Shown one piece after another: positions 6,441 to 14,824 of a DNA stretch of 64,000 nt. A program made the position numbers and the translations under genes. The stretch is from JAUVKA01 sp964465145. GTDB taxonomy: Bacteria; Bacteroidota; Bacteroidia; Bacteroidales; UBA12481. The stretch covers positions 9,026-73,025 of the forward strand of contig CAYXJR010000012.1 of assembly GCA_964465145.1 (NCBI GenBank), given 5' to 3'. Within the stretch, counting starts at the first letter, position 1. Each line of letters opens with the position of its first letter. The notes under the pieces were generated by a model, which was not told the origin of the DNA, searched no databases, and saw nothing but the letters and a program-made list of their open reading frames with translations.

Positions 6441-7565
6441 ATGATTAAAAGGATCTTACTCGATACAATTAAAAATGTTGCTCGTTCTGGTAAGGCTATC
6501 ATTATCCTGGGTTCCCGCCAGGTTGGAAAAACTACCCTTTTGAACGAACTAACCATGGATATGCCAGATAAGCTGGCATTAAACGGAGACGAACCTGATA
6601 TCAGGGAGTTATTATCAAATGTGAATTCAGAAAGGCTGATTAGTCTTTTTGCTGGAAAATCCCTTGTCATTATTGATGAGGCTCAGATGATTCCTGACAT
6701 AGGTATAACATTAAAACTTATAACCGACAGGATTCCCGGAATCCAGTTATTTGTATCTGGCTCCTCATCCCTGGAACTTGCAAATACCATTAATGAACCT
6801 TTAACAGGCAGAAAATTCGAATTTCATCTGCACCCGCTGTCCCTAGGCGAAATGATCAGCCATAATGGCCTTCAGAAGGAAAAAAGGATTATAAAGCATC
6901 GCCTGATATTCGGCTATTACCCTGATGTGGTGACAAATCCAGAAAATGAGGTTAAGCTTTTGAAAGAACTGGCCTCCAGTTATTTGTATAAAGACATACT
7001 GTCGTTTGGATTTATCAGGAAACCTGTTGTCCTCGATAAACTTCTCCGGGCCCTGGCCCTCCAGGTCGGCAGTGAGGTTTCCTACAATGAACTGTCACAG
7101 ATGGTCGGCATTGATAAGGAAACAGTGGAAAGGTACATTGATCTGCTGGAAAAAGTTTTCATAATATACCGGTTAAATGCTTTGAGCAGGAATGTCAGAA
7201 ACGAAATTAAAAAGGGAAAGAAAATCTATTTCTGGGATAACGGGATAAGGAATTCAATTATCGGGAACTTTTTACCCTGGGAAAACCGGACGGATCAGGG
7301 CCAGCTATGGGAAAACTTTATTATCACCGAAAGGATAAAACATCTATCCTATAAGGATTTCTACGGTAATTTATATTTCTGGCGGACAAGCCAGCAACAG
7401 GAGATTGACCTGATCGAGGAAAAGGACGGGAAATTCAGGGTTTTTGAATTCAAGGTAAACCAAAGGAAAAGCTCAAAAATCCCTCTCACATTTTCCAAAG
7501 CATATCCAGTTGAATCTTTTAAAACCATCCATCTGGATAACATCGAGGAAATATTGAAATTATAA
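6441..7565 (+). CDS. AAA+ ATPase with DUF4143 C-terminal domain
   Basis: I choose the ATG at 6441 (374 residues); the open frame starts two codons earlier at a TTG. Walker A is GSRQVGKTT at 24-32 and Walker B is LVIIDEAQ with D79-E80, followed by the sensor-like LFVSGSSSLEL. The middle has a small winged-helix-like part (ALQVGSEVSYNELSQMV). The C-terminus has WENFIITERI and an EIDLI...FEFKVN pair of strands, the PD-(D/E)XK-like tail typical of DUF4143 ATPases. This family is abundant, rapidly evolving and of unknown function in Bacteroidota and often occurs in variable regions, as here. The gene appears intact and monocistronic. Confidence 0.88.
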   Translation: MIKRILLDTIKNVARSGKAIIILGSRQVGKTTLLNELTMDMPDKLALNGDEPDIRELLSNVNSERLISLFAGKSLVIIDEAQMIPDIGITLKLITDRIPGIQLFVSGSSSLELANTINEPLTGRKFEFHLHPLSLGEMISHNGLQKEKRIIKHRLIFGYYPDVVTNPENEVKLLKELASSYLYKDILSFGFIRKPVVLDKLLRALALQVGSEVSYNELSQMVGIDKETVERYIDLLEKVFIIYRLNALSRNVRNEIKKGKKIYFWDNGIRNSIIGNFLPWENRTDQGQLWENFIITERIKHLSYKDFYGNLYFWRTSQQQEIDLIEEKDGKFRVFEFKVNQRKSSKIPLTFSKAYPVESFKTIHLDNIEEILKL

Positions 7566-7836
7566 TTAGAATCAAAATTGGAGAAAGGTGGATAATCATG
7601 GTCTGCCCTGTTTATCATGGTATCCCAGTAGTCGGGAAATACCCTATCCGGAACAGTGCAAAAAACATGTATACTGTCAATGATTCTGCTGGTCACAGAT
7701 CTATCATCTTTCAGCCCCATCATTATCCTGTTAAAAATACGTTCGGGCTTTAAACTGTAACTAATAACGAGTAACGAATAACGAATTGTTAATACCGTTG
7801 TTGAAAACCTGTTTCAAGCCGAGGGTGGCTTTTTGC
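7566..7836 (-). other. spacer with possible gene remnant on the minus strand
   Basis: Between the ATPase gene and parE, the minus strand can be read as PERIFNRIMMGLKDDRSV then TSRIIDSIHVFCTVPDRVF, with no clear start. This protein-like text fades into the antisense of the ATPase gene. I cannot name a family. It may be a decayed gene end or chance. Near 7758-7790 are reiterated TAACGA words common in Bacteroidota intergenic DNA. Confidence 0.3.
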
Positions 7837-7844
7837 TATCTTTG
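7837..7844 (+). promoter_or_regulatory. -7 promoter element of parE
   Basis: TATCTTTG matches TAnnTTTG and ends 5 bases before the parE ATG; a TTTC word at 7812-7815 is a weak -33 candidate 21 bp upstream. It is probably the promoter of the parE-parC-aroK unit, with little or no leader. Confidence 0.55.
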
Positions 7845-7849
7845 TATTT

Positions 7850-9700
7850 ATGTCACAGGAGAAGATTGAAAAGTATTCGGAAGAGAGCATAAAAACCCTG
7901 GAGCCCAGGGAACATATCCGTTTGCGGCCGGGTATGTACATTGGGAAGCTAGGTGATGGATCATCTCTTGATGATGGAATTTACGTCCTTCTGAAAGAGG
8001 TAATTGACAACTCAATCGATGAATTTGCTATGGGGCACGGTAAGGTCATCGACATTGGAATTCATGATAAAGAATGCTTTGTCAGGGATAGGGGCCGGGG
8101 CATACCCCTGGGAAAACTGGAAGATGTAGTTTCAAAGATGAATACCGGTGCCAAGTACGACTCCAAAGTGTTTAAGAAATCCGTAGGTCTGAACGGGGTG
8201 GGTCTGAAGGCTGTCAATGCCCTGACTAGTTCCTTTATCATACGTTCTTTTCGTGAAGGCCAGGTTAAGGAAGCTGTTTTTGAAAGGGGAAATTTACAAA
8301 ACAAGCCCAAATTAGTAAGTTCTGAAGAAGAAAATGGAGTTGAGATCCGTTTCATCCCCGATCGGGAAATATTTGGCTCATACCGCTATCTTAGTGAGTA
8401 TGTGTCTTCGATGCTTAAAAATTATGTCTATCTGAATACCGGACTGACAATTCGCTTCAACGGAGAGAAGTTCTTTTCCAAGAACGGACTGCTCGACCTA
8501 TTACAAAACCGGATGAGTCATGAAGGACTTTACCCCATTATTCACCTGCAAGGAGAGGATATTGAACTGGCTATGACCCACAATAACCATTACGGAGAGG
8601 AATATTATTCCTTCGTTAATGGCCAGCATACTGCACAGGGAGGAAGTCACCTCCTGGCATTTCGTGAAGCCCTGATCAAAACTATTCGGGAGTTTTACAA
8701 CAAGGATTTTGATGCCTCCGATATACGGGCTTCCATTACAGCCGCCATAAGTATAAAAGTAGAGGAACCAATATTCGAATCCCAAACCAAGACTAAGCTA
8801 GGATCGAAAGACCTGGGACCCAAGGGTCCTTCCATCAGGAATTTTATTGTGGATTTTATTAAGAAAGAGCTCGATAATTTCCTTCATAAAAACCCTGAAG
8901 TAGCCGAGGCCCTCCAACGCAAAATCCATGATTCGGAGAAAGAAAGAAAAGCCATTTCAGGCATAAAAAAAATCGCCCGGGAAAGAGCAAAAAAAGTGGC
9001 TCTTCATAATAAGAAACTCAGAGACTGCCGCGTACATTACAATTCTAAACATGAGCAACGGCTGGAAACGTCTATCTACATAACGGAGGGGGATTCTGCC
9101 AGTGGATCAATTACTAAATCCCGAAATGTTAATACTCAAGCCGTTTTCAGTCTGAAAGGAAAACCTAAAAACACCTATGGAGAACCAAAGAAACTGGTGT
9201 ATGAGAATGAAGAATTTAATCTCCTCCAGGCAGCACTGAACATAGAAGAAGGAATTGAAAACCTGCGTTACAACAATATAATTATTGCCACGGATGCCGA
9301 TGTAGATGGAATGCATATCCGCCTCCTGCTAATCACATTCTTCCTAGAATTTTTCCCCGACCTGATAAAGCATGGACATTTATATATACTGCAAACTCCA
9401 TTATTCCGTGTCAGGGACAAAAAACGCACTTATTATTGCTACTCCGATAGTGAAAAAAAATCCGCCGTAAATAAGCTGGGCGGTAAGCCGGAGATAACCA
9501 GGTTTAAGGGCTTGGGTGAGATTTCTCCTGATGAATTCAAGAACTTCATTACCAAAGACCTGAGATTGGAACCAGTAATATTGCGTAAGGAAGATTTAAT
9601 ACAGGAGATGCTGGAGTTTTACATGGGTAAGAATACACCCGAAAGACAAGATTTTATTATCGACAATCTCCGTGTGGAAGAAGATGACTACGTGGCCTGA
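7850..9700 (+). CDS. parE: DNA topoisomerase IV subunit B
   Basis: A 616-residue type IIA topoisomerase ATPase subunit, which works with ParC to decatenate replicated chromosomes. The GHKL ATPase domain is visible as KEVIDNSIDEF (E50, N54), DRGRGIPLG and LNGVGLKAVNAL. The TOPRIM domain follows with YITEGDSASGS (Glu near 412), DADVDGMHIR (metal-binding Asp near 482 and 484) and the terminal RFKGLGEISPDEF. The length fits the Bacteroidota ParE form, shorter than GyrB. The gene starts just after a -7 element, and parC follows after 23 bp, so the two subunits are probably made together. Confidence 0.95.
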   Translation: MSQEKIEKYSEESIKTLEPREHIRLRPGMYIGKLGDGSSLDDGIYVLLKEVIDNSIDEFAMGHGKVIDIGIHDKECFVRDRGRGIPLGKLEDVVSKMNTGAKYDSKVFKKSVGLNGVGLKAVNALTSSFIIRSFREGQVKEAVFERGNLQNKPKLVSSEEENGVEIRFIPDREIFGSYRYLSEYVSSMLKNYVYLNTGLTIRFNGEKFFSKNGLLDLLQNRMSHEGLYPIIHLQGEDIELAMTHNNHYGEEYYSFVNGQHTAQGGSHLLAFREALIKTIREFYNKDFDASDIRASITAAISIKVEEPIFESQTKTKLGSKDLGPKGPSIRNFIVDFIKKELDNFLHKNPEVAEALQRKIHDSEKERKAISGIKKIARERAKKVALHNKKLRDCRVHYNSKHEQRLETSIYITEGDSASGSITKSRNVNTQAVFSLKGKPKNTYGEPKKLVYENEEFNLLQAALNIEEGIENLRYNNIIIATDADVDGMHIRLLLITFFLEFFPDLIKHGHLYILQTPLFRVRDKKRTYYCYSDSEKKSAVNKLGGKPEITRFKGLGEISPDEFKNFITKDLRLEPVILRKEDLIQEMLEFYMGKNTPERQDFIIDNLRVEEDDYVA

Positions 9701-9723
9701 GAAAAGAACGACTGGAAGATTTC

Positions 9724-12591
9724 ATGGAAAACGAACAAAATTATATTAATATAGAAAGCCAGGAAGAGAAAAACGCATCTACTTTCGAAAATGGCAATGG
9801 AAGAGATACTAATATTACCTACCTCCCGGGAATGTACCAGAATTGGTTCCTCGATTACGCTTCTTATGTAATCCTGGAAAGAGCCGTTCCACACCTTATT
9901 GACGGACTGAAGCCAGTTCAACGACGCATCCTCCATTCCATGCGGAGACTTGAGGATGGACGCTTCAATAAAGTGGCCAACATCATTGGCCATACCATGC
10001 AATTTCATCCCCACGGGGACGCATCCATTGGTGATGCCCTTGTGCAACTGGGACAGAAAGAACTACTGGTTGATGTCCAGGGAAACTGGGGTAATATTCA
10101 TACTGGTGATCAGGCCGCCGCACCAAGATATATCGAAGCTCGTTTGTCGAAATTCGCCCTCGAAGTTGTATTTAATCCCAAGACGACCCAATGGAAAGCT
10201 TCTTATGACGGGAGGAATAAGGAACCTGTTAACCTGCCGGTAAAATTTCCACTCCTTCTGGCTCAGGGAGTGGAAGGCATAGCTGTTGGACTTGCTTCGA
10301 AGATATTACCCCATAATTTTAATGAACTAATCGAGGCTACCATTGCATATCTCCGAAATGAGGAGTTTGAGCTTTTCCCAGATTTCCCCACCGGAGGGCT
10401 GTTGGATTGTTCACGATATCAGAATGGGCTAAGGGGCGGAAGAATCCGCATCCGTTCCCGTATATTAAAAATTGACAAACGAACACTGGTCATTTCCGAG
10501 ATCCCCTACGGTAAAACAACCAGCTCCCTAATAGACACTATTATCAGCGCCAATGATAAGGGCAAAATCAAGATTAAAAAGATTGATGACAACACGGCTG
10601 AAAACGTGGAAATCCTTATCGAACTGGCCCCTAATGTATCAGCAGATAAAACTATTGACGCCCTTTATGCATTCACAGATTGTGAAGTCTCAATCTCCCC
10701 TAACTCCTGCCTGATTACGGAAAAACACCCGGAATTCATGGGCGTCCGTCAGATCCTTATTAATTCCACTGATAATACCGTCCGACTGCTCAAGAAAGAG
10801 CTTGAGATCAGACAAGGAGAACTTGAAGATGCCTGGCACTCGGGATCCCTCGAAAAGATCTTTATCGAGAATAGAATTTATCTTCTGATAGAAGATTGTG
10901 AGACCTGGGACTGTGTTATCAAAACTATAGACAAGGGCCTCGATCCTTTTAAGTCTCTTTTGAAAAGACCTGTAAACGAAGAAGATATAATCCGCCTCAC
11001 CGAAATAAAAATCAAGAGAATATCAAAATTTGATGCATTTAAGGCAGATGATCTGATAAAGGCTGTAGAAGAAGAATTAGAAGTGGTGAAAAACCATCTG
11101 GATAACCTTACCATTTTTGCCATTAATTATTTTAAATCTTTAAAAAAGAAATATGGCAAAGGCAGAGAGAGAAAAACAGAAATCCGATACTTCGACAATA
11201 TAGAAGCAACCAAGGTGGTTGTGGCTAACGAAAAACTATATGTAAATTACGAAGAGGGATTCATTGGCACGGGTTTAAAAAAGGACGAGTTCCTCTTCGA
11301 ATGCTCTGATATTGACGATGTAATAGTGGTCCGAAAAGATGGATCCTACATGGTAACCAAAGTGTCACCAAAAGCCTTCGTAGGGAAAAACTTGTTTTTC
11401 GTGGGCCTGTTCAAAAAGAACGACTCCCGTACTATATACAATGTAGTATACCGGGACGGCAGGGTAGGTAATAATTATATTAAACGATTCCCTGTAAAAG
11501 GTGTTACCCGCGACAAAGAATATAACCTGACCCAGGGAAAAGAAATGTCACGGATATTGTACTTCTCTTCTAATCCGAATGGGGAGGCTGAAGTGATCCG
11601 GGTGAATCTAAAGCCCAAACCAAAACTAAAAAAGGCCTATTTGGAATATGATTTCTCTGAATTGGCTATTAAGAACAGGTATGCCAATGGTAATATTCTC
11701 AGCAAGCATTCTATTCTTAAAATATCTCTGAAAGAAAAGGGCCTCTCAACCCTGGGCGATAGAAAAATATGGTTCGATACCGGAGTAAACCGATTGAATG
11801 CTGATGAGAGGGGATCCTTCCTGGGAGAATTCTCAGGCAACGACAGGATCATCGTCATAACCAGGGATGGACAGTTTAGACTGGCCAACTACGATCTTTC
11901 AAATCACTTCGAAGATAACCTTCTGAAAATTGAAAAATTCAATGATTCAGATGTTTTTTCTCTGGTCTATTTTGATGCTGATCAGGGGTTCTATTATCTC
12001 AAACGATTCAGAATTGACGGACAGACAAATGGGAAAAGCCAAGCTCTGTTAGGATCCAACCCAGAATCACAGATGATTTTGTTATCAAAAGAAATCCTTC
12101 CCCAACTTAAAATTGTTTTTGGAGGTAAGCATTCAGAACGTGCGCCGGAAATCATTTCAGCTGCTGAATTTATTAACCTGAAAAGCTTCAGGGCCAGAGG
12201 TAAAAGACTGTCTAATTTGGAAATCAGAAAGGTAATTGAAATCGAGCCTATCGAAGCCAGCATCGAAAAGGTAATTGAGATTTATGGAGATGATTATCTG
12301 CCACCTGAAGAAGAGGTGGATGAAATAAATATTTATGATGACCAGATTAAAGAAGAAGTTCAGCATGATAGGAAACAGGAAGAACCTGAGCCTAAGAAAA
12401 AAATCCCGACAATCCCAAAGATAAACAAGGCACCGCAAGAAAAAGTCAAGGAAATTGAACCATTGGAAGATGTAATCTCTGAACCAATAGATTTACCAGT
12501 TGAAACAATTGCTAAACCTCCTAAGAAAAAGAAGGAGCAAAAAAAGGATAACAAATTCAATGATTCTTCCCAGATGACTTTGGAACTATAA
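9724..12591 (+). CDS. parC: DNA topoisomerase IV subunit A
   Basis: A 955-residue breakage-reunion subunit. The winged-helix domain carries DGLKPVQRRILHSM and FHPHGDASIG, and the catalytic tyrosine is Y136 in APRYIEAR. Tower and coiled-coil regions follow. The C-terminal half (from about 480) contains repeated beta-propeller-like segments (GFIGTGLKKDEF, YVVYRDGRVG-like), and the last 90 residues are a charged Lys/Glu/Pro-rich tail, probably disordered. This long ParC with an acidic/basic tail is normal for Bacteroidota. The stop codon overlaps the aroK start by one base (TAATG), so translational coupling is likely. Confidence 0.95.
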   Translation: MENEQNYINIESQEEKNASTFENGNGRDTNITYLPGMYQNWFLDYASYVILERAVPHLIDGLKPVQRRILHSMRRLEDGRFNKVANIIGHTMQFHPHGDASIGDALVQLGQKELLVDVQGNWGNIHTGDQAAAPRYIEARLSKFALEVVFNPKTTQWKASYDGRNKEPVNLPVKFPLLLAQGVEGIAVGLASKILPHNFNELIEATIAYLRNEEFELFPDFPTGGLLDCSRYQNGLRGGRIRIRSRILKIDKRTLVISEIPYGKTTSSLIDTIISANDKGKIKIKKIDDNTAENVEILIELAPNVSADKTIDALYAFTDCEVSISPNSCLITEKHPEFMGVRQILINSTDNTVRLLKKELEIRQGELEDAWHSGSLEKIFIENRIYLLIEDCETWDCVIKTIDKGLDPFKSLLKRPVNEEDIIRLTEIKIKRISKFDAFKADDLIKAVEEELEVVKNHLDNLTIFAINYFKSLKKKYGKGRERKTEIRYFDNIEATKVVVANEKLYVNYEEGFIGTGLKKDEFLFECSDIDDVIVVRKDGSYMVTKVSPKAFVGKNLFFVGLFKKNDSRTIYNVVYRDGRVGNNYIKRFPVKGVTRDKEYNLTQGKEMSRILYFSSNPNGEAEVIRVNLKPKPKLKKAYLEYDFSELAIKNRYANGNILSKHSILKISLKEKGLSTLGDRKIWFDTGVNRLNADERGSFLGEFSGNDRIIVITRDGQFRLANYDLSNHFEDNLLKIEKFNDSDVFSLVYFDADQGFYYLKRFRIDGQTNGKSQALLGSNPESQMILLSKEILPQLKIVFGGKHSERAPEIISAAEFINLKSFRARGKRLSNLEIRKVIEIEPIEASIEKVIEIYGDDYLPPEEEVDEINIYDDQIKEEVQHDRKQEEPEPKKKIPTIPKINKAPQEKVKEIEPLEDVISEPIDLPVETIAKPPKKKKEQKKDNKFNDSSQMTLEL

Positions 12592-13097
12592 TGGAATTAC
12601 CCATCACCCTCATAGGTTTTATGGGCTCGGGAAAGTCAACGATCGGTAAACAAATCGCTCATCAAAAGAATATTGAATATATTGATCTCGACAAGTATAT
12701 TCATAAATCAACGGGCAAAAGCATCACATCCATTTTTGAAAATGAAGGGGAAGAACAATTCAGGGAAATTGAATCCCGATGCCTCAGGGAAGTTTTAGCA
12801 ATGCCCAACCATGTTATTTCCCTCGGAGGAGGCACTCCTTGCTTCTTCGACAACCTGGAAATGATTAAGACCCTGTCTACAAGTGTATATCTTCAAGTAA
12901 GTGCGGAAGGCCTCACCCGACGACTCACAAAATCAACCCAACAAAGGCCATTGATCAAAGGTAAATCCCAGGAGGAATTACTGGTATACATTCAAGGAGA
13001 ATTGGTAAAAAGAGAAAAATATTATCTCCAGGCAGATTTTGTGATTCAATCTGATCAAATACGTGTGGAAGATCTCTTAAGCCTTATCTTTTCTTAA
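12591..13097 (+). CDS. aroK: shikimate kinase
   Basis: A 168-residue P-loop kinase that phosphorylates the shikimate 3-OH in aromatic amino-acid biosynthesis. Walker A is GFMGSGKST at 9-17, the shikimate-binding Asp pair is in IDLDKYI (32, 34), and the GGGTP motif is at 79-83. The lid Arg lies in QQRPLIKGK. It is the last gene of the parE-parC-aroK unit, overlapping parC by one base. Its last 21 bases overlap a possible small ORF on the other strand. Confidence 0.95.
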   Translation: MELPITLIGFMGSGKSTIGKQIAHQKNIEYIDLDKYIHKSTGKSITSIFENEGEEQFREIESRCLREVLAMPNHVISLGGGTPCFFDNLEMIKTLSTSVYLQVSAEGLTRRLTKSTQQRPLIKGKSQEELLVYIQGELVKREKYYLQADFVIQSDQIRVEDLLSLIFS

Positions 13098-13205
13098 CAG
13101 ACGGGCCCGAAGCTCATCCAGATCTAAAGCATCCCAAAGAGCCTGGGTTAACTCATCATCAACATTCCCATACTCATCCCCATACTCATCCCCATAGTCT
13201 TCCAT
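13077..13205 (-). CDS. possible 42-residue acidic small protein
   Basis: An ORF of 42 codons plus stop: MEDYGDEYGDEYGNVDDELT followed by an amphipathic helix QALWDALDLDELRARLLRK. The N-terminus is encoded by a 12-bp tandem repeat giving DEYG units. It lies 100 bp downstream of the MBOAT gene on the same strand and overlaps the 3' end of aroK in antisense by 21 bp. There is no clear ribosome-binding site or promoter. The protein-like composition is suggestive, but the ORF is short, so coding status is unproven. Confidence 0.35.
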   Translation of the reverse strand: MEDYGDEYGDEYGNVDDELTQALWDALDLDELRARLLRKDKA

Positions 13206-13306
13206 GCCAGGGATGCGCTTTGAATCTCAACCCTATCATTTTTCATAACCGGTTCAGCTCTTCTTTTGCCATATTATTATTTGGTTTATTTGGCAGAAGT
13301 AACCAA

Positions 13307-14824
13307 TTAAAACCGGAAATAGATGAAGGGTTTTTGTTCAGAGATCTGAAATTGATAGACTATAAATATGACCACCAATACAATAAGGATCTTTAACCAA
13401 TAAGGCCTGATGATAAACCAACCCCTTATCGTCTCCTTGATTCTGGCCGGCATCCCAATCAGGAAAAAGGAAATGACCATGAGACCAATAATGATACTGT
13501 TGGATTGGATGTACTGTAGAACTGCGCCGCCCCCAAAGTGGCTGAATACCTGTGAAACCATATTCCACGCAATCAAAGGGGACTCAGCCCTGAAAATCAG
13601 CCATCCAGCCAGTACTAAATGAAAAGTGAGGATACGGCTCAACCAGATCTTCCAGGCATGACTATGATCCAATCCTGCAGTTCGACTAATGAATAATCGT
13701 TCCAGCAGCAGGAGCATCCCATGATAAAAACCCCAGAGGACAAATCGCCAGTGTGCCCCGTGCCATAGTCCTCCCAACAACATGGTTACCAGCAAATGCA
13801 TAGCTGTACGTATCTTTCCTTTCCTGTTGCCTCCCAGTGGGATGTACAGGTAATCGCGCAACCAGGAGGACAAACTTATATGCCACCTTCGCCAGAAATC
13901 AGTGAGCGATCTGGCCTGATAGGGAGCATTAAAATTTATAGGGAGCTTGAATCCCAGTAATAGGGCCACGCCTATAGCAATATCAGTGTACCCTGAAAAA
14001 TCAAAATAGATCTGTACAGCATATGCATAAATGGATAAGAGGTTCTCAAATCCGGTAAAACTTAAAGGCGATTCAAAAACTTTATCTATCAAATCCACAG
14101 CCAGATAATCAGCAACAAGTATTTTTTTTACCAATCCTCCCATGATAAGAAATACTGCATGCCAAACCTGCCTTTCAGAAAGACTGTATTTTTGGTATAA
14201 CTGGGGAATGAAAGCAGCAGCCCTCACTATAGGCCCTGCCACCAATTGTGGGAAAAATGACACGTAAAAACCAAAATCGATAATATTCCTGACCGGTTTA
14301 ACATGTTTGCGGTACACATCTATGGTATAGGATATAGTCTGGAAGGTATAAAATGAAACCCCTACTGGCAGGATTATGGTGTGAATGTCCAAATCAGTTC
14401 CTGCCGTTCTGTTAAGCAAATGCGCAAAAACATTGGTCACCTGAATATCAATCCCAAATAAACCCGAGATTAGATCGACAAAGAAATAGGAATATTTAAA
14501 ATAGCCTAATATGCCAATGTTGACCAGTAGACTTGCCATTAAGAAAAGTTTCCTGCCCCTGTTTGTTTTTGCAGCATGTATCCTGAGACCCAATATATAA
14601 TCAACCAGGGTAGAGAAAATGAGCATTAGAAAAAACCATCCGCCAGCCTGGTAATAGAAATACATGCTGACCAATAAAAGATATGCATTGCGTAGGATTG
14701 GTTTTTTGTAAAATAGAGAATAAAAAAGGAGTACCAGCGACAGGAATCCCCAGAAGATAGCACTAGTGAAGTACATAGGTTCGTCAGGGGAAAAGACCAG
14801 GTATTTCCACAAATCAAATTCCAT
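13307..14824 (-). CDS. MBOAT-family O-acyltransferase
   Basis: A 505-residue multi-spanning membrane protein of the AlgI/DltB/PatA type, which moves acyl groups across the inner membrane for O-acetylation of envelope polymers. Signature segments are FFPQLVAGPIVR (about 190-201), QIYFDFSGYTDIAIG (271-285), WRRWHIS (H315), DYLYIPLGGNR and GGLWHGAHW with the catalytic-type H355. It ends in PFIYFRF. The gene overlaps the upstream SGNH-domain gene by 11 bp, giving a transmembrane donor plus periplasmic transferase pair at the end of the parA-parB-DUF5683-mltD operon. The acceptor polymer is not evident from sequence; peptidoglycan is a reasonable inference from the neighbours. Confidence 0.92.
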   Translation of the reverse strand: MEFDLWKYLVFSPDEPMYFTSAIFWGFLSLVLLFYSLFYKKPILRNAYLLLVSMYFYYQAGGWFFLMLIFSTLVDYILGLRIHAAKTNRGRKLFLMASLLVNIGILGYFKYSYFFVDLISGLFGIDIQVTNVFAHLLNRTAGTDLDIHTIILPVGVSFYTFQTISYTIDVYRKHVKPVRNIIDFGFYVSFFPQLVAGPIVRAAAFIPQLYQKYSLSERQVWHAVFLIMGGLVKKILVADYLAVDLIDKVFESPLSFTGFENLLSIYAYAVQIYFDFSGYTDIAIGVALLLGFKLPINFNAPYQARSLTDFWRRWHISLSSWLRDYLYIPLGGNRKGKIRTAMHLLVTMLLGGLWHGAHWRFVLWGFYHGMLLLLERLFISRTAGLDHSHAWKIWLSRILTFHLVLAGWLIFRAESPLIAWNMVSQVFSHFGGGAVLQYIQSNSIIIGLMVISFFLIGMPARIKETIRGWFIIRPYWLKILIVLVVIFIVYQFQISEQKPFIYFRF

